A DNA stretch of 64,000 nt from Holothuria scabra (taxonomy: Eukaryota > Echinodermata > Holothuroidea > Aspidochirotida > Holothuriidae), in assembly GCA_037179385.1 (NCBI GenBank), contig CM074200.1:32305884-32369883 (forward strand). Direction: 5' to 3'. Below the pieces are notes generated by a model that was given only the letters and a program-made list of their open reading frames with translations, made no database searches and had not been told where the DNA came from. Below are positions 1-11,197 of the stretch, piece after piece. A program made the translations under genes and the position numbers. The first letter of the stretch is position 1, and each line of letters opens with the position of its first letter.

Positions 1-925
1 AAAGGTCATTGGAGTTCAACCGAGGTAAAAGTTTGAAAATAGTTTAGGGCTAAATCGCTTGCAAACACGAAATCAAAAAAATGCAAAATGGTAACTTTTC
101 ATAGTTAGTATGTTGATTTAGTATATTGATTTTTCATAAAGACAAAGAAAAACCTAAAGTTGTGTTTGATGGGGTTTAAAAGTCAATGATGTCATCAGAG
201 GTAAACTGATAGGCAATGGCACATTCTTCAAGTTTGGTACATATATTTGTAATGTTGTCAGAAAGTACGCATTGTTTAGTTGGAGGTCAAAGATCATTTA
301 AGATCAAGAAAGGTCAAAAGGCGCAATCAATGTACGATATTTTATGAAACAAAGCATCATGGAAATGTTCACATACTAGACATGTAGATGCGTTACAATC
401 AGATCTATAGATTTTAGTAGAGGTCTAAGATGATCTGATGACCAGGAAAATAAGACTTCAAAAATCTTGAAGATAGTTTTAAACATGACGTCTCAAATTA
501 GAAATGGTGGGTATTCTTCCTACTTGAGAGTAGGGGTAAATAAAACAGCTGAAGAACCCTACAGTTTTGGGTGGAGACAAAAGGTGATGTCTGGTCAACA
601 GAAGTCAAAACCACGAAAAATTAGTAAACACAAGAAAGCAAGTAAGGATAGTGTTTATACTTGACACGTGGTTGCATCATAGTCAAGAGATGAGCTCTAT
701 ATTGAAAGAGGATTGAAAGATTGTTAGAAGTCACGGAAGGTAAACCGTAAAAATACACACTGAGTTTCATGCATGATTAGGTGCAAAGTGGAAATTACCT
801 CTGATAATGGTTTACGTTTGATGGATTTTGAGGGTAATTATAGCAATTGTGGGTTTAATGTCACACCCTATAGTAACTCCCTGGTCAAACCAAGTTTTAT
901 TGTGTCATAGGTGGTCCTTATTCTA
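1..925. other. No recognisable feature
   Basis: No gene, known motif or internal repeat stands out. A 65-codon open frame at 467-664 has no recognisable domain and no supporting context, so I treat it as chance. Confidence 0.5.
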
Positions 926-1080
926 GACGCATTTTGGGAAAATTTGGGTTGAAATCCGATGTATATGGTTCTCAAGATATGAGCAGGTAAATTTGTCCCA
1001 TTTTCATCAACAGCAACAGATGAGCTTGAAGCAAGTTCATATGACATAACGTACTCAAATTAATGAACAGTCTTTTGTAT
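926..1080 (-). repeat. Fragment of repeat family B
   Basis: The stretch with 'ggttctcaagatatgagca', 'gagcttgaagcaagttcatatgaca' pieces and 'gaacagtcttttgt' aligns by eye to 9060-9185 in the same orientation and to 6290-6400 in reverse complement. It is a partial copy of family B (larger copies at 5553-6465 and 9025-9553). The ends are not defined. Function unknown; interspersed non-coding repeat. Confidence 0.6.
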
Positions 1081-1084
1081 GAAA

Positions 1085-1192
1085 GTGCTGTATTATTAGC
1101 ACTACAAAAGTGCTGAAACAGCGCTTTTGGTGCTAATTAAATTCAGCACCCAGAAAGTGCTATCAAAATAACACTTCAGTTTTTAGGGTGTA
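1085..1192. repeat. Foldback repeat built from the word AGTGCTG/CAGCACT
   Basis: About 108 bp holding several copies of AGTGCT(G) followed by the reverse complements AGCAC, AGCGCTTT and CAGCAC. It ends in 'tttttagggtgta', like the right terminus of the GAGTGAA element at 7274-7660 ('gatttagggtgtaa'). Only this one copy was found. I infer a small non-autonomous foldback element; no target duplication is clear. Confidence 0.4.
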
Positions 1193-2334
1193 TACTTTTT
1201 AATTTCATTTTGCAAAACCTTTAAAAGAAAATATTCTGTGATAATCAATTGTGTCTCTCCGTAAAGTTTGGAACGAAAGTTGTTAGATGTCATCCCTCGA
1301 CCCACAGCTTGTTCAAAAATAAAATTAAAGGTTAATAAGTTAAACTTCAATGTTTTTATTATGCAACGTGTAAATGCTGACGTCACTGAATTTGCCATCA
1401 TCTTTGCATTCAGTACAGTATGTAAGCAAGAATAAGTAAATTACAAGGCTGTAGATTGTAGCAGAAAAGCATAAATAATGCAACGATTGATGACGTACAA
1501 GATCCATTAACGGGGAAATCATTCTGTAAGCGAGATAACTTGTTAGTGCTCTTTGTGAAAACGATTGGGACGATATTACCAGTGTGAATATTCATATGTT
1601 AGCTTCAAAATAGATAACATTTAGATAAGCTGTACCTCAGTCTCATATTTCAGATAAAAGAAGTGCATAAACTAACTAACCTGGCTTCAGATGATCCAAC
1701 GTACTCAGTATTTTATCACTAGTTTACATGCAGAAAATCGACTCAGTGACGCATGCCGATTTTACATTGCCAAGAGGGTAGTTATTCGACTTGTTTTTCG
1801 ATTTTACGTTATTTCAATTGATTACTTCTAATGATACAAGCTTATTAAATAGCCGTGCTACTACTAACATTATGTTTAAGGTTGCCCTCCCATCATTTCA
1901 TCATTTAAATCTAGCTTGATAAAAGCTTCTTTGCTCTCGTAGAAGAAAGGAAGGGACATTTTTGATCGTTTTAGTTTTGAAAGGATGAAATGAATTGGTA
2001 TCACGGCATTCAGAGATGGCGGATTCAAATATTTTCAGTTTTGAATAAAATTTACATACGTTATGTCTTCAATTTTCTCTTTCCTTTCCCTGAGATATGT
2101 CCGCTTACTTTCTTAGTTCGATTCAAACGTTGTGAGGTAACTTGTAAAGGCCTTTTGCATTCACATCACGCAGAACAACCATTAAACAAGGAATTCCGTC
2201 CTAACATAATTGAAGGGCAGAAAAAGCCGTTTAGATGCCCACTCTCTGAAAATCAAAGTGACATTCATCAGCGCTTCTCTAGAAAAAGTCGTTTCAAAAT
2301 GTCCAGAAAAAATAAAGCAGACTATATAACTCCA
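1193..2334. other. No recognisable feature
   Basis: AT-rich sequence. Overlapping short minus-strand frames at 1183-1595 have low complexity and no domain. Nothing else is supported. Confidence 0.5.
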
Positions 2335-2342
2335 AATTTTAA

Positions 2343-2438
2343 AGTGTACCTAAAGTCAAAATATTCAAAAATATATAGTATTTATTTTTCATTGGTCTTC
2401 CATACACATTTTTGAATTTTTTGACTCTAGATACACTT
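2343..2438. mobile_element. Family C TTAA foldback, internally deleted copy
   Basis: A 96-bp hairpin: AGTGTACCTAAAGTCAAA at the left is mirrored at the right by 'ttttgactctagatacactt'. It is flanked by TTAA on both sides (2339-2342 and 2439-2442). Only the outermost parts of the ~560-bp family C element remain (see 23838-24397). This looks like an end-to-end deletion derivative. Non-coding; mobilisation, if any, would need a transposase supplied in trans. Confidence 0.65.
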
Positions 2439-2445
2439 TTAAGAG

Positions 2446-3003
2446 CTGATGCAAAATGAAAGAAAATCAAGTTGTATGAAAAGAGTATCGCATTCACTTG
2501 CGATAATAGTGGTGATGTGTGCTGATGATATGTGTAGTTTTGTATGTGTGTGGGTGCGTGTGTGTGTTTTACGTCTCAACAAGAAATCTCAAATGCAAAA
2601 CTCGACAACATTAAACTGTGTACGAAAAGCTGAGATGGAAATAAACATTTCGACTTGTTAGAAATAAAATGTCAGTTCGCCACTTGTGTTTGAAATTCCC
2701 CAGTTACCATGACAACTCCCTGGTTAGTCACAATGTAAGCATGGAACGGGTCGAGACGGTGAAGTTAAGAAACTTCTTTGTTTTTTGATAGGTCACCACT
2801 GGGTGGAAACGAAGGACATGGGAGATGAGTTTCTTAAACCATTTTTGGTGGAGGTCAAACACCAACCGACGTCAACGAATGAGAAGGTCATTTTCAATTT
2901 GAAGAAACATATAAGTTATAGAAGAAACTTAATATTTTTGAACGTCATGACGGTGATCCTACAGATGTCACCTTCTGTTCATTATCAAACAAGCCTTCTA
3001 TAG
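2446..3003. other. No recognisable feature
   Basis: A short TG-rich run lies near 2540-2575. Two open frames at 2449-2661 and 2785-3003 show no recognisable domain. Nothing more is supported. Confidence 0.45.
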
Positions 3004-3009
3004 TATTAA

Positions 3010-3571
3010 AACGTACCTAAAGCCAAACGTTTTAAAAATATTTGTAACAGCATGAAAAATGAAATCAAACAGTCCAACTCCCATCTTTACAGGGCATTCC
3101 CGAGGTGAGATAAAAAAAAATGTTGCAGTTTATTCCCCCCAATTTAATATGGTATATTGTGCAATAATTTGTGATGCCATTGTTGACCTAACTCAAATTA
3201 AACTCAAATTACAGTCTTTGCATTTTTTTTTTTGTTAAAGTTAGTGCACCTTGTGCCAATAAATAATAGCACTGTCACAAATGACCCCCCCCCCCCCTTT
3301 CCTGCACAATGCAGTGTAAACAAATGGGAAATGTCTAAGGTCACAAAACATTTTTAACCACAAAGGAGGAAAACAAAGCAGGTAATATAAGTTACAAGAC
3401 AAGAATATCGCTAATTATTGTACGATGTCCTATTCTGTTTTAAGTGAATAACTTTCGACATTTAATATCTCAACAAAATTCGAGCTATGGCAACGGGAGT
3501 CGAATGAATAAGATTGATTTTGCAATCTGTATATAAGGTACATTTGTAAAATTCTAGATTTGGGGTACACT
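3010..3571. mobile_element. Family C TTAA foldback element, diverged copy
   Basis: About 560 bp, nearly the length of the 23838-24397 copy. The left end is AACGTACCTAAAGCC and the right end is 'ggggtacact'. Flanks are TTAA (3006-3009) and TTAC (3572-3575). The internal order matches the other copy: 'cagtccaactcccatcttt', 'gcaataatttgtgatg', a poly-T/poly-C variable zone and 'ttttaagtgaataact'. The right arm is more diverged than the left. An 11-base C run lies near 3286. Non-coding, non-autonomous. Confidence 0.7.
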
Positions 3572-3575
3572 TTAC

Positions 3576-5552
3576 GTATTCCTTCTTAGTTGTTAGTAAA
3601 GTGAAACTTTTGATATTTCCAAAATGTACCTTTGACCTTTCACCTTTAACCCATGTTTTCTGCAGCCGGAAGGTGTGAGACAACATCAACTGCTCTCGTG
3701 CAAGTCGTTGGGCTGTCAGATGAAGAACATTGGTTCAACTTTGAAAGTTTAAATCCAGTACAGAATTTCAAAAATGCATTCTTATTTAGAGGTTTTAAGA
3801 TATTCATCTAACCCCAATTGTCATAGCTTGTCAATTCCATTGCTGAGATATTAAATGTTGAAATTTATTCACTAAAATCAAAAGAGTCAAACACGCAACA
3901 ACCTGTAACATTCTTGTTGTAAAACTGATATATGCATGGTATGTTTCCTTTCAAATTAAAAATGTTTATGACCTTATGCGCTTCCTGTTTTTCGCATAAA
4001 TTCATGTTCTACGGAGAGAGGTTGTAGATCTCAAAGCGTCAAGAACGCGATCACATTTTGGCACAAGGTACAACAGCTTTCGGAAAAGCAGAGAAGTACA
4101 AAGACTCTAATTTGAGAAGTACACCAATGACATCCCAAATGACTTCGCAGTATACCATTTTCAAGTTTAAGAATTGATTTCAACAGTTTACCTGAGCAAA
4201 GGAATTCAGTGGGAGTGGATTACTAGTTGTGACGTCACGTGAAAACACTCTACACCTGTCCCATTACGCAAATTGATTATTGAACGATTTATTCATATGG
4301 CTATCTTTTAAAGATGACCTGTCGCCTCTTGAAACTGCAATAATATTTATGAAGGATTTTGGATGACGTCACAATTACCCATCTGGTAACTCCTATTTGC
4401 CAACCGATTCGATACACTATCGATATTACATCAGTGTCACATCAGTGAAAGCGTATCGTAAACGTTCACATTATCGATGGTGCATCCAATCAGTTCACGG
4501 CAACCAAGTTTAAAACAAGGTTGTTTTGTGACGTCATTCAGACTTCGGCATAGTGTTTAATGCATTTTCATGAGACGACAGGTCATCATTAATCTTCAAG
4601 TGAGGTAGAGTCTAAGCGACTCATAGAACGATTCGTCTATGGAGTGAATTCTTTTTCAGTTCAGTTTTTATCTTGTCATGAATCGCTATACCGGAAAGAT
4701 TTTTCCACTGATATAAGATACCATTTATCCCAACGGTAAGGCCCTATGAGCAAGTGTAATAGGACAATATATCCCAATAGTAATAAGATTCCAAATCGAT
4801 TAATTATGTTCCTTATCACTTACTTTATAGTCCCCGGGACATTTAAAGCTTTCAGAGCTTCAAAATTGTATCATCGCCTTAAACATAACTCATTCTTTCA
4901 ATACAAACCCAAACGCACGTTTTACCTCTCATTTCGATTTTTCGCCACTGAAGAACGGATTTGAGCTGGCTCATTTTTGCCTCCGGTCATAATTATTTCT
5001 TTTGGGTGTGACTAAATACGAAATAAGATAGTTTTCATTTAATAATCACTGAATCAAATCTAATTTTAATAAAGGAAGAAGATATATTTTATGATTAAAT
5101 TATACGGCAACCTTGATCCTGCGGTCAATATGACTGTAATATAGAAAAGAAACGTACAGGAAGTTTAGGTTATTTGGAGGGATTGCAAATACATTTTGCG
5201 ATTAATTCATTAGCGATGTATTTAACACATCGATTCTCCTCGACTGTCTACAATGACGCCAGAATTATTGAGAAGATGTCAATTCAAATCAATTAAGAAA
5301 CTTCTTTTTAGAATCGTTAAGAATTCTTCACGAAATACAAGCTTAATGATGATGTAAAGGCAATCAAATACATGCTATTTTTTTAATATAATTCGTAGCT
5401 GAAAACCATGAAAGTCCTGGGGGTAACTACCAAGTACGTTTAATGCGTGCATGCAGAGCAATGACTAAAGAAGTAAATCGAACTAACAGATATTTACGTG
5501 ACGATGAGAAAAGCGTGAATGCATTACGTACATTTGTGACTGACACTCTACC
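3576..5552. other. No recognisable gene; weak family C similarity near 3820-3890
   Basis: 'tgctgagatattaaatgttgaaatttattcact' pieces near 3838-3880 resemble the arm of family C but have no partner arm. The rest, including an open frame at 4746-4964, holds nothing that I can name. Confidence 0.4.
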
Positions 5553-6465
5553 ATTTAAAGGGGAAAATTAAGCAAACATTCAATTTTCATGTGTGAAAAA
5601 GGAACCAAATCTACACAGTGTAGTGAAATTTCCATTTAGAGAGGCTCATTGAGTTGATATCGATAAATTAATGAGAGTCTCACTACCATACAAGCTTATA
5701 GTTAGCATAAAAAGTCAAGTTTCAAGTCCAAAAGTCACAGAAAACTTTGAAATTTTGAATTTTCTAGTGACTTGACATGTAACGGTTTTGTACATAATTT
5801 GAAAAAGTGTCTGGTCCAGAATTTTTGAAAACGTACTTCAACCGTTAAATACTCACTCATTAAACAGTTATTTGTATGAAAGGAATGGGGATTGTCTAAG
5901 TTTGACCATTTGCCATTGGTATGTGAAGAAAGCTTAACAAGTTTGGAAAAATTTGTTGAATTTCTTGAACCAACTCAATGAGCCGCTTTAAATCGGACGT
6001 GCATTTCTCGAGATATCAGTAAATGGAGTCATTGGATTTGTGTTTCAAAGTCAGCTTCAGAGCAGCAGAGATTATATCACTTCCTCACATTGACAAGGAA
6101 TGCTTTGTTTCACTTTGTTTCTTCAGAGTGTTGACCTTGTAGTGAATAGGAATTGGACCTCCCTGTGTTCAATGCAAAGTTTTTTAAGTTCTCATATCAC
6201 TGTGCAACCGCGTTCTGATAATATGAGATTGTTGGGAAGAAAAAAAGGTTGTGATACGAAAAACAAAGGACTGACCATTATTGTGAGGATATGATGTCAT
6301 ATGAGCTTGTTCAAACTTCATTTTTGTTGAAAATGTGACAATTTTACTTGCTTATATCTTGAGAACCATACATTGCATTTCAACGCAAATCTCACCGACC
6401 CAATTAATGCTAAGATTAAGTACCCCTCTAACCTATCAAAACTTGATATGACCTTAAATTCTTCT
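5553..6465 (+). repeat. Interspersed repeat family B, copy interrupted by MITE A
   Basis: The outer parts (5553-5638 and 5987-6465) align by eye, in reverse complement, with 9553-9025. Shared landmarks are 'tttaaaggggaa', 'acacagtgta', 'gagatatcagtaa', 'cttcctcacattgacaagg' and 'tatgatgtcatatg'. The ends carry TTAA-like sequence ('tttaaagggg' and 'ccttaaa'), so family B may itself be a TTAA-inserting non-autonomous element. The middle is a 348-bp MITE that the other copy lacks. Small open frames inside (such as 6100-6294) are incidental. Confidence 0.7.
5639..5986. mobile_element. MITE family A, copy 1, inserted in repeat B
   Basis: 348 bp. The left end is GAGAGGCTCATTGAGTTG and the right end, reverse-complemented, is AGCGGCTCATTGAGTTG. 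It is flanked by TTTA (5635-5638 and 5987-5990). The equivalent uninserted site in the paralogous B repeat (near 9473) reads TTCA, so the boundaries are supported by an empty site. It aligns along its length with 44149-44507. TTAA-type target and no ORF: a non-autonomous element, perhaps piggyBac- or Kolobok-related by target choice only. Confidence 0.8.
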
Positions 6466-6531
6466 TCAATATGAAAATAAGCCCAACACTGAAAAATACA
6501 TGTGCACCTTGAAGCCCTGTTTATGTGTAGC

Positions 6532-6760
6532 TATAGACGGATCCGATCATCGCTTGTGTTTAGTGGACGTACGCAGCCATTAATGGAGCCATCAGGCTTA
6601 AATCGTCTCCATTTATTGTTTAATGTTGAGACAATCAACATACAATATAATGTGCATGCATCCATGATACTGTTAAGCAAGGAAATTGAAAGATTAAAAA
6701 GTGATGGACCACAGTCATAAGCGATTGAAATCAGACCATCACTTGCTTTCCAGATCATAG
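6532..6760 (+). mobile_element. MITE family D, copy 1
   Basis: Begins 'tatagacggatccgatcatcgc' and runs about 229 bp to a diverged right end near 'accatcacttgctttccagatcata'. Shared landmarks with 8645-8902 and 61674-61933 (inverted) include the 'catccatg' core, 'aaggaaatt' and 'atcagaccatca'. Non-coding. TA flanks suggest a Tc1/mariner-style target, by inference. Confidence 0.65.
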
Positions 6761-7273
6761 CTGTACATGTTACGATGACGAAATAGCCAAATAAAAGCGT
6801 TAAAATATAGCGGGTTGTACGTATCTATATATAGGTGTGGCACATCAAAGAAAGACAGAGCGGGAATTGTGCTCACATTAGAGCGAAGACTGAATTGAGT
6901 AAAGACATATACATGGTATATGATGTATGCATTGATGTTTTCTCGAGTTCATTTTGAAGGAAAATAATGAAGCACGTGGAACGCCCTCAGTTGTTTTCGC
7001 CCGACTCGCGTGTATTACTTATAATCACGTAACCGATTGTTTAACAAAATCGTCGGTTCTTTTAAAAACGTACATAGAAACGGGCACACTGAAACAAACA
7101 GGCAACCCAAACCGGCCGGACAAAAAACAAATGACAAAAAAATCAGCGGTCTTCATTTATACAGCTGGTGACTACTGTTTAACGAAGCATTTCTTGATTG
7201 GCTGTTGCTTTTGTATTTTATGGATTGTATCCTTTGTTACAGCTGGGGTTAGGTTAAGGGTTAGTCTGTTAGG
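6761..7273. other. No recognisable gene
   Basis: The right part (7190-7273) resembles 30560-30650 ('gattggctgt', 'ttgtattcctttgtta' like text) and may be an older repeat into which the next element inserted. The open frame through it has no recognisable domain. Confidence 0.4.
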
Positions 7274-7660
7274 TAACACTCTAATATCAAGAGAGTGAAC
7301 TTAGTCACTCTTTGATCCAGTGAAAAGTGTAAATTCACTCCATTAGAGTGATTATTCACTCCAAGGGGAGTGAAGTTCACTCCAAAAAGAGTGAAATTCC
7401 CTTAAAACTAGCAAAGTTTCACTCTTGATGGAGTGCCCACAGTGATCTCTCTTAAAAAAAAAAGAGTGATCATTGCAGGCACTCGTGGAAGAGTGAACTT
7501 TCCCTCTTCCTCTAGTGAATTTCACTTTTTTGAGTGAACTTCACTCTTTTTGGAGTGAACTTCACTCCTCTTGGAGTGAATTATCACTCTAATGGAGTGA
7601 ACTTACACTTTTCACTCGATCAAAGAGTGACTAAGTTCACTCTTTTGATTTAGGGTGTAA
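7274..7660. mobile_element. Foldback element made of GAGTGAA / TTCACTC words, copy 1
   Basis: 387 bp and palindromic over most of its length. The left arm (from 'taacactctaatatcaagag') and the reverse complement of the right arm (from 'ttacaccctaaatcaaaag') match over more than 100 bp. Both arms are packed with GAGTGAA, TTCACTC and TCACTCTTT words at irregular spacing. The centre near 7440-7490 also pairs. A second copy lies at 60684-61012. No ORF. I infer a non-autonomous foldback transposon; the target duplication is unclear. Confidence 0.75.
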
Positions 7661-8267
7661 GGATTAGCCAGTTATCAAATTTCTTTGTAAACAATGCGCA
7701 TTGGCCAGATTCATTGGGCGTTGCAACTTACAATACCATTTGCCATTTGAATGGTGGGGGCAATATTCCTTTGTGAAATCATAGGCATATTGTTTAACCT
7801 TCATTGAAGTAAAACGGGGTATAGGCTGTGTGACCCATTGGTAATGGGGTACAAATGGGACTCTTAACAGTACGTTTTGTGTGAATTTTTCAGAGTTTGT
7901 CCGGTGATTTTCCAAATTTTAAGGATTTGGCGGCCGCTGCCTCTGGTATGATGTTGACCAGTATAGTGTCGGTCGAATATCCGGGTCTTGTTGTTCTGCT
8001 AGCAAACTTGAGCTGGATTTAAAACGCAGTTGACCTCCCTATGACCATAACAGTCATTCCATGAATGTATTGCTATTGTTTTTACACGTATGTGTTGTAA
8101 TTGTGATGAAGAACTACCACTGCCGGAGTGAAAACAATTACCGCTTGTCGGGGAATCAATCCCACTTTCAGAATGCGCACAATAGATTTGTTTTAACTCC
8201 AACACATTGATACCATAGGGTAATGAAGTAACGTGTCTTCCAGTGATGAAACCATGCTTACCCTTTG
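7661..8267. other. No recognisable feature
   Basis: Short minus-strand open frames (7664-7915, 7999-8355) have no recognisable domain, and the second runs into a SINE. Nothing else is supported. Confidence 0.4.
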
Positions 8268-8277
8268 ATACTGCGGA

Positions 8278-8537
8278 TAGTTCTTTGGAGTTAGATGGAG
8301 TTTTGGGGCCCAGTTTCCAACCTATTGACTCAAGTCGAGCCGGCCACGGACTCAAGTTTTTTCCAGTTGTGGCTCACTGACTTGTTTTCCCTAATCCATT
8401 GCATATTGGGAGCATCATGCACAATGGCAGCAGATTCCTTTTCTTAGAGTCTTTGGTATGATTCGACCTGGGAACAGAAACCGGGCCTTCCGCGTGAGAG
8501 GCGGATGCTCTTACCGTTAGACCAAATAGGCGGTTTT
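8278..8537 (-). mobile_element. tRNA-derived SINE, copy 1
   Basis: On the minus strand the head reads like a tRNA. The A-box-like 'tggtctaacggtaagagc' is at 8524-8507 and a B-box-like 'ggtttctgttcccagg' near 8482-8467. The body continues to a conserved tail, 'ctgggccccaaaactccat'. A 10-bp direct repeat, ATACTGCGGA, flanks it (8268-8277 and 8538-8547), as expected for LINE-driven insertion. Homologous copies lie at 35363-35584, 50612-50715, 51421-51625 and 60005-60083. It would be transcribed by RNA polymerase III from the internal promoter. The B box is degenerate here. Confidence 0.8.
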
Positions 8538-8644
8538 ATACTGCGGAATCCACGGTAATTCCATGGACAACTAGTGAGATGGATCAATTGGTCAAAGTTA
8601 AATACTATAAAAAAAAACATTCTATATTTAGCCCCTGCCACACT

Positions 8645-8902
8645 ATAGACGAATCCGATTAGCGCTTGTTTTTAGTGAGTGTAGGCAGGCATTAGTGGGG
8701 TCCATCAGCCTTTTATCGTCCTCATTTATTGTCTACTTGAATTTCAAATACTCGTATTCAGTGAAGTTGAGAAAATCAAGATACACGTCAGTATACAACC
8801 ATCCATGGAACAGGTAAGTAAGGAAATTAAAATATAAAGGTAATGGAACCTTAATGGCACACTAAAATCAGACCATCACAATCTGTCCGGATTCATCTAT
8901 AG
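8645..8902 (+). mobile_element. MITE family D, copy 2
   Basis: 258 bp. The left end is TATAGACGAATCCG and the right end, reverse-complemented, is TATAGATGAATCCG, so 14 terminal bases match with one change. TA lies at both junctions. It shares its body with 6532-6760 and, inverted, with 61674-61933. No ORF; non-autonomous. Confidence 0.75.
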
Positions 8903-8973
8903 ATATTACGCATGTGACGTCAGCGTGTTTCAATTTGACATCTATATAGAACTGATCGTGAGCAGTATAATTA

Positions 8974-9024
8974 CCAATAGACGAATTCGGACAGCAAGCG
9001 ATTGTCTGGTTTTAGTCAATTACC
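8974..9024 (-). repeat. MITE family D end fragment
   Basis: 'tagacgaattcggacagcaagcgattg' pieces followed by 'gtctggttttagtca' match the right end of family D (compare 61677-61715). The remainder of the element is missing. It abuts the family B copy that starts at about 9025. Confidence 0.6.
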
Positions 9025-9553
9025 TTAAAAAGAAGGGTTTAAGGTCACAACAGGATTTGGTATATTAGAGGGGTACTTGCTTGTCAATATATGAACATGT
9101 AAAGTTTTCACATTTTTAACAAAAAGTGAACTTGAAGCAAGCACATATGACATCACATCCCCACATTAATGAGCAGTCTTTTGTTTTTCTTTAAACTTTA
9201 TACTGGATTTCCTCCTCAACAATCCCAAATTTTTAAAATGTGATTGGATAAGTGGTATGAGAATTGGACAAACTTTGCATCCCCCTCAGTTAGGTCATAC
9301 TCCTATTATCTTCAAGGTCAACACAACAGTCTGATAAAACAAAGGGAAACAAAGCATTCCTTGTCAATGTGAGGAAGTGATATAAGCTCTGCTGCCCTCA
9401 AACTCACTTTTGAACACAAAACTACTGGCTTCACTTACTGATATCTCAAGAAATAAATGTCCGATTTGAATGGAACTTTCAACACACTGTGTAGATTTTG
9501 TTCCTCTTTCACATATGAAAATTAAAATTTTGCTTTAACTTCCCCTTTAAATC
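9025..9553 (-). repeat. Interspersed repeat family B, copy without the MITE
   Basis: Reverse-complement homologue of 5553-6465. It runs continuously through the position where the other copy carries MITE A (here 'ccattcaaatcgg' when reverse-complemented). TTAA-like sequence lies at the ends ('cttaaaaag' and 'cctttaaatc'). It serves as the empty-site reference. No ORF recognised. Confidence 0.7.
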
Positions 9554-9689
9554 TTCCAGTTTCTTTGCTTACCGGTACCATGGATAATTATACACTGAAT
9601 TGTATCTTCGCTTCCTAAGTTTTCTTAATAGGAGAGTTTGAAATTCATGAAGAAAATAATGAAGACGAGTTACCTGTGCAACTTGTGGG

Positions 9690-10648
9690 TGACAATTTTT
9701 GCTGACCGTAACTCCCCGCAGAAAACACGGACCTAACCATATCTTGCCCGTTCTTAACTGCAGGTGTAGACGGAAGTGAAATATGCCCGCAGCCAAGTTT
9801 TCAACATGCTCAAAACTTGTTCCTGGTGAACATCGGATATTTGCCCGCAGAGGTCCCCACAAACACCCGAAGGAGGCTCGTAGCGTCACCAGCAATTTAC
9901 CCGCTTGAAGAACGTAGGTTGATCGTGGACCCGGTGGGAATTTAGTTGCACGTGGGGGTGTCAAATGCGGGGATGGGGCTTGCGTTTTGCGGGCAAGGAA
10001 CGGTGGTGGTACTGCCAACTTGCGTTCACAGCGTCGATTCTGTGGGTATGGGGCGAGAAGTTAGGGTATGTTGCGGCCGAGTTACTGTCTCCCTGCTGGT
10101 AATCCGAGGGCTTTCTGCGGGCAAGTTGCTGGTGTTTTGCGACTCCCTCTTCCACATTAATATGCTCATCATGAACACGCATAAACCTCGCGCGTTGCAG
10201 GCATTTCCCAAGCAGGTGACAGGTAACTGACACGTAGGTAACCGGCTGAAATAACATAGAACCCTCCGCGTATTACACGCGTGTCACCCGAAGAACACGC
10301 AATACCCACGCAAGTATAGAGCAACAAACACGATAATTCCACGCGAAACTCTTCAAAATCTTAACCTGCCCCCAGAAATTTTCTTGCGTGCAACAAAATC
10401 GCTGCCCGCAACAATCTCGTGTAATCTGTCCGGAATAGCGTGACAGGGGCTTTACCCAAATCTTGCCCGTACTTGCCCGCGGGTACGCACGAAAGTGAAA
10501 GTTGCCAGCAGCTACAAGCTCAAAACTTGTTCCGGGTGAACTACGGGAGTTCCCATAGAGCCTCCAAAAGGGGCCTGCAGCGGCTTCACGTTAGGATCCA
10601 TTAACCCGCTTGAAGAACGCAGATTGGTCGTGGACCGTATGGCGATTT
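9690..10648. repeat. GC-rich repeat built from CTTGCCCGCA / TGCGGGCAAG words
   Basis: Strikingly GC-rich against the AT-rich surroundings. The first part carries the words 'cttgcccg', 'tgcccgcag' and 'acccgcttgaagaacg'. From about 9960 the inverted word 'tgcgggcaag' appears (9988-9998, 10117-10126). A second, partial copy begins near 10440 and repeats the landmarks 'ctcaaaacttgttcc', 'acccgcttgaagaacg' and 'gtggacc', then breaks at 10649 and resumes at 14025. It is therefore a tandem or nested duplicated foldback. Both strands have incidental open frames of 60-149 codons here; I consider them by-products of the composition. Confidence 0.6.
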
Positions 10649-10676
10649 CTTTTTTTTTTTCTTCTTTTTTTTTTAT
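10637..10676. repeat. Insertion junction with T-rich tract
   Basis: GTATGGCGATTTC (10637-10649) is nearly repeated as GTGTGGCCATTTC at 14012-14024 (11 of 13 match). It leads into a T-rich tract to about 10673. I read this as a target duplication plus the poly(A) tail of something inserted on the minus strand, although the coding traces inside the insert lie on the plus strand. Confidence 0.5.
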
Positions 10677-11190
10677 ATTTGTCCCGTCATGCATAGGCCT
10701 ATGTTCTGAAGACTAGGGACCCTCCTCCAGGACATGTACAGTGTTATAATAAATGTGTGATGGACTAAACAGTAACCTTTATGTACATACAGTGATATAA
10801 AAATATATACAAGTTTGGACATTTTAACGAAAGGTGAGAAAAAAGGTGCCAAAAGTGCAAAAAAAAACATCCAAAATACAACGCAATTGGTGCTCATTAA
10901 ACAGTTAACTAGTGTCAATAATACGAAGCACGTATTTTACGTCAAACGATGAAAGGATCATTTACTATGTGGGGCCCGTGATGGACTGATATCAGAAAAA
11001 GCAAGACCATTTTTTACGGTTAACAGCAGACTTATTTCTAAGGAGAGAGACGTGGCATTCTGTTTCATATAGAGAACGTAATGGTGAAAATCAAGCTCTT
11101 AACGGACTGGAGTCTACCGTCGGCCCTGCTTCTGCTTTCCCCTATTTTCATCACCTGCAAAACTCCATGAAAGTCATATGTTTGGCTAAT
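10677..11190. other. Unidentified left part of the composite insertion
   Basis: No domain recognised on either strand. It separates the T-rich junction from the first reverse-transcriptase residues of the Penelope-like element. A minus-strand open frame at 10673-10918 is hydrophobic but unsupported. Confidence 0.4.
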
Positions 11191-11197
11191 TGTTAGA

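Noticed and set aside
1990..2415. 141-codon open frame
   Set aside because: No recognisable domain, and its 3' end runs into the family C hairpin.
6954..7298. 114-codon frame with a hydrophobic end
   Set aside because: Runs into the GAGTGAA foldback, lacks homology, and its 3' part resembles a repeat near 30.6 kb.
8460..8531. Possible tRNA gene on the minus strand
   Set aside because: The tRNA-like head continues into a body shared by other copies and is flanked by a target duplication, so it is a SINE.
9569..10257. Overlapping long frames on both strands (up to 149 codons)
   Set aside because: They lie in a GC-rich word repeat where stop codons are rare; frames overlap on both strands and none shows a domain.
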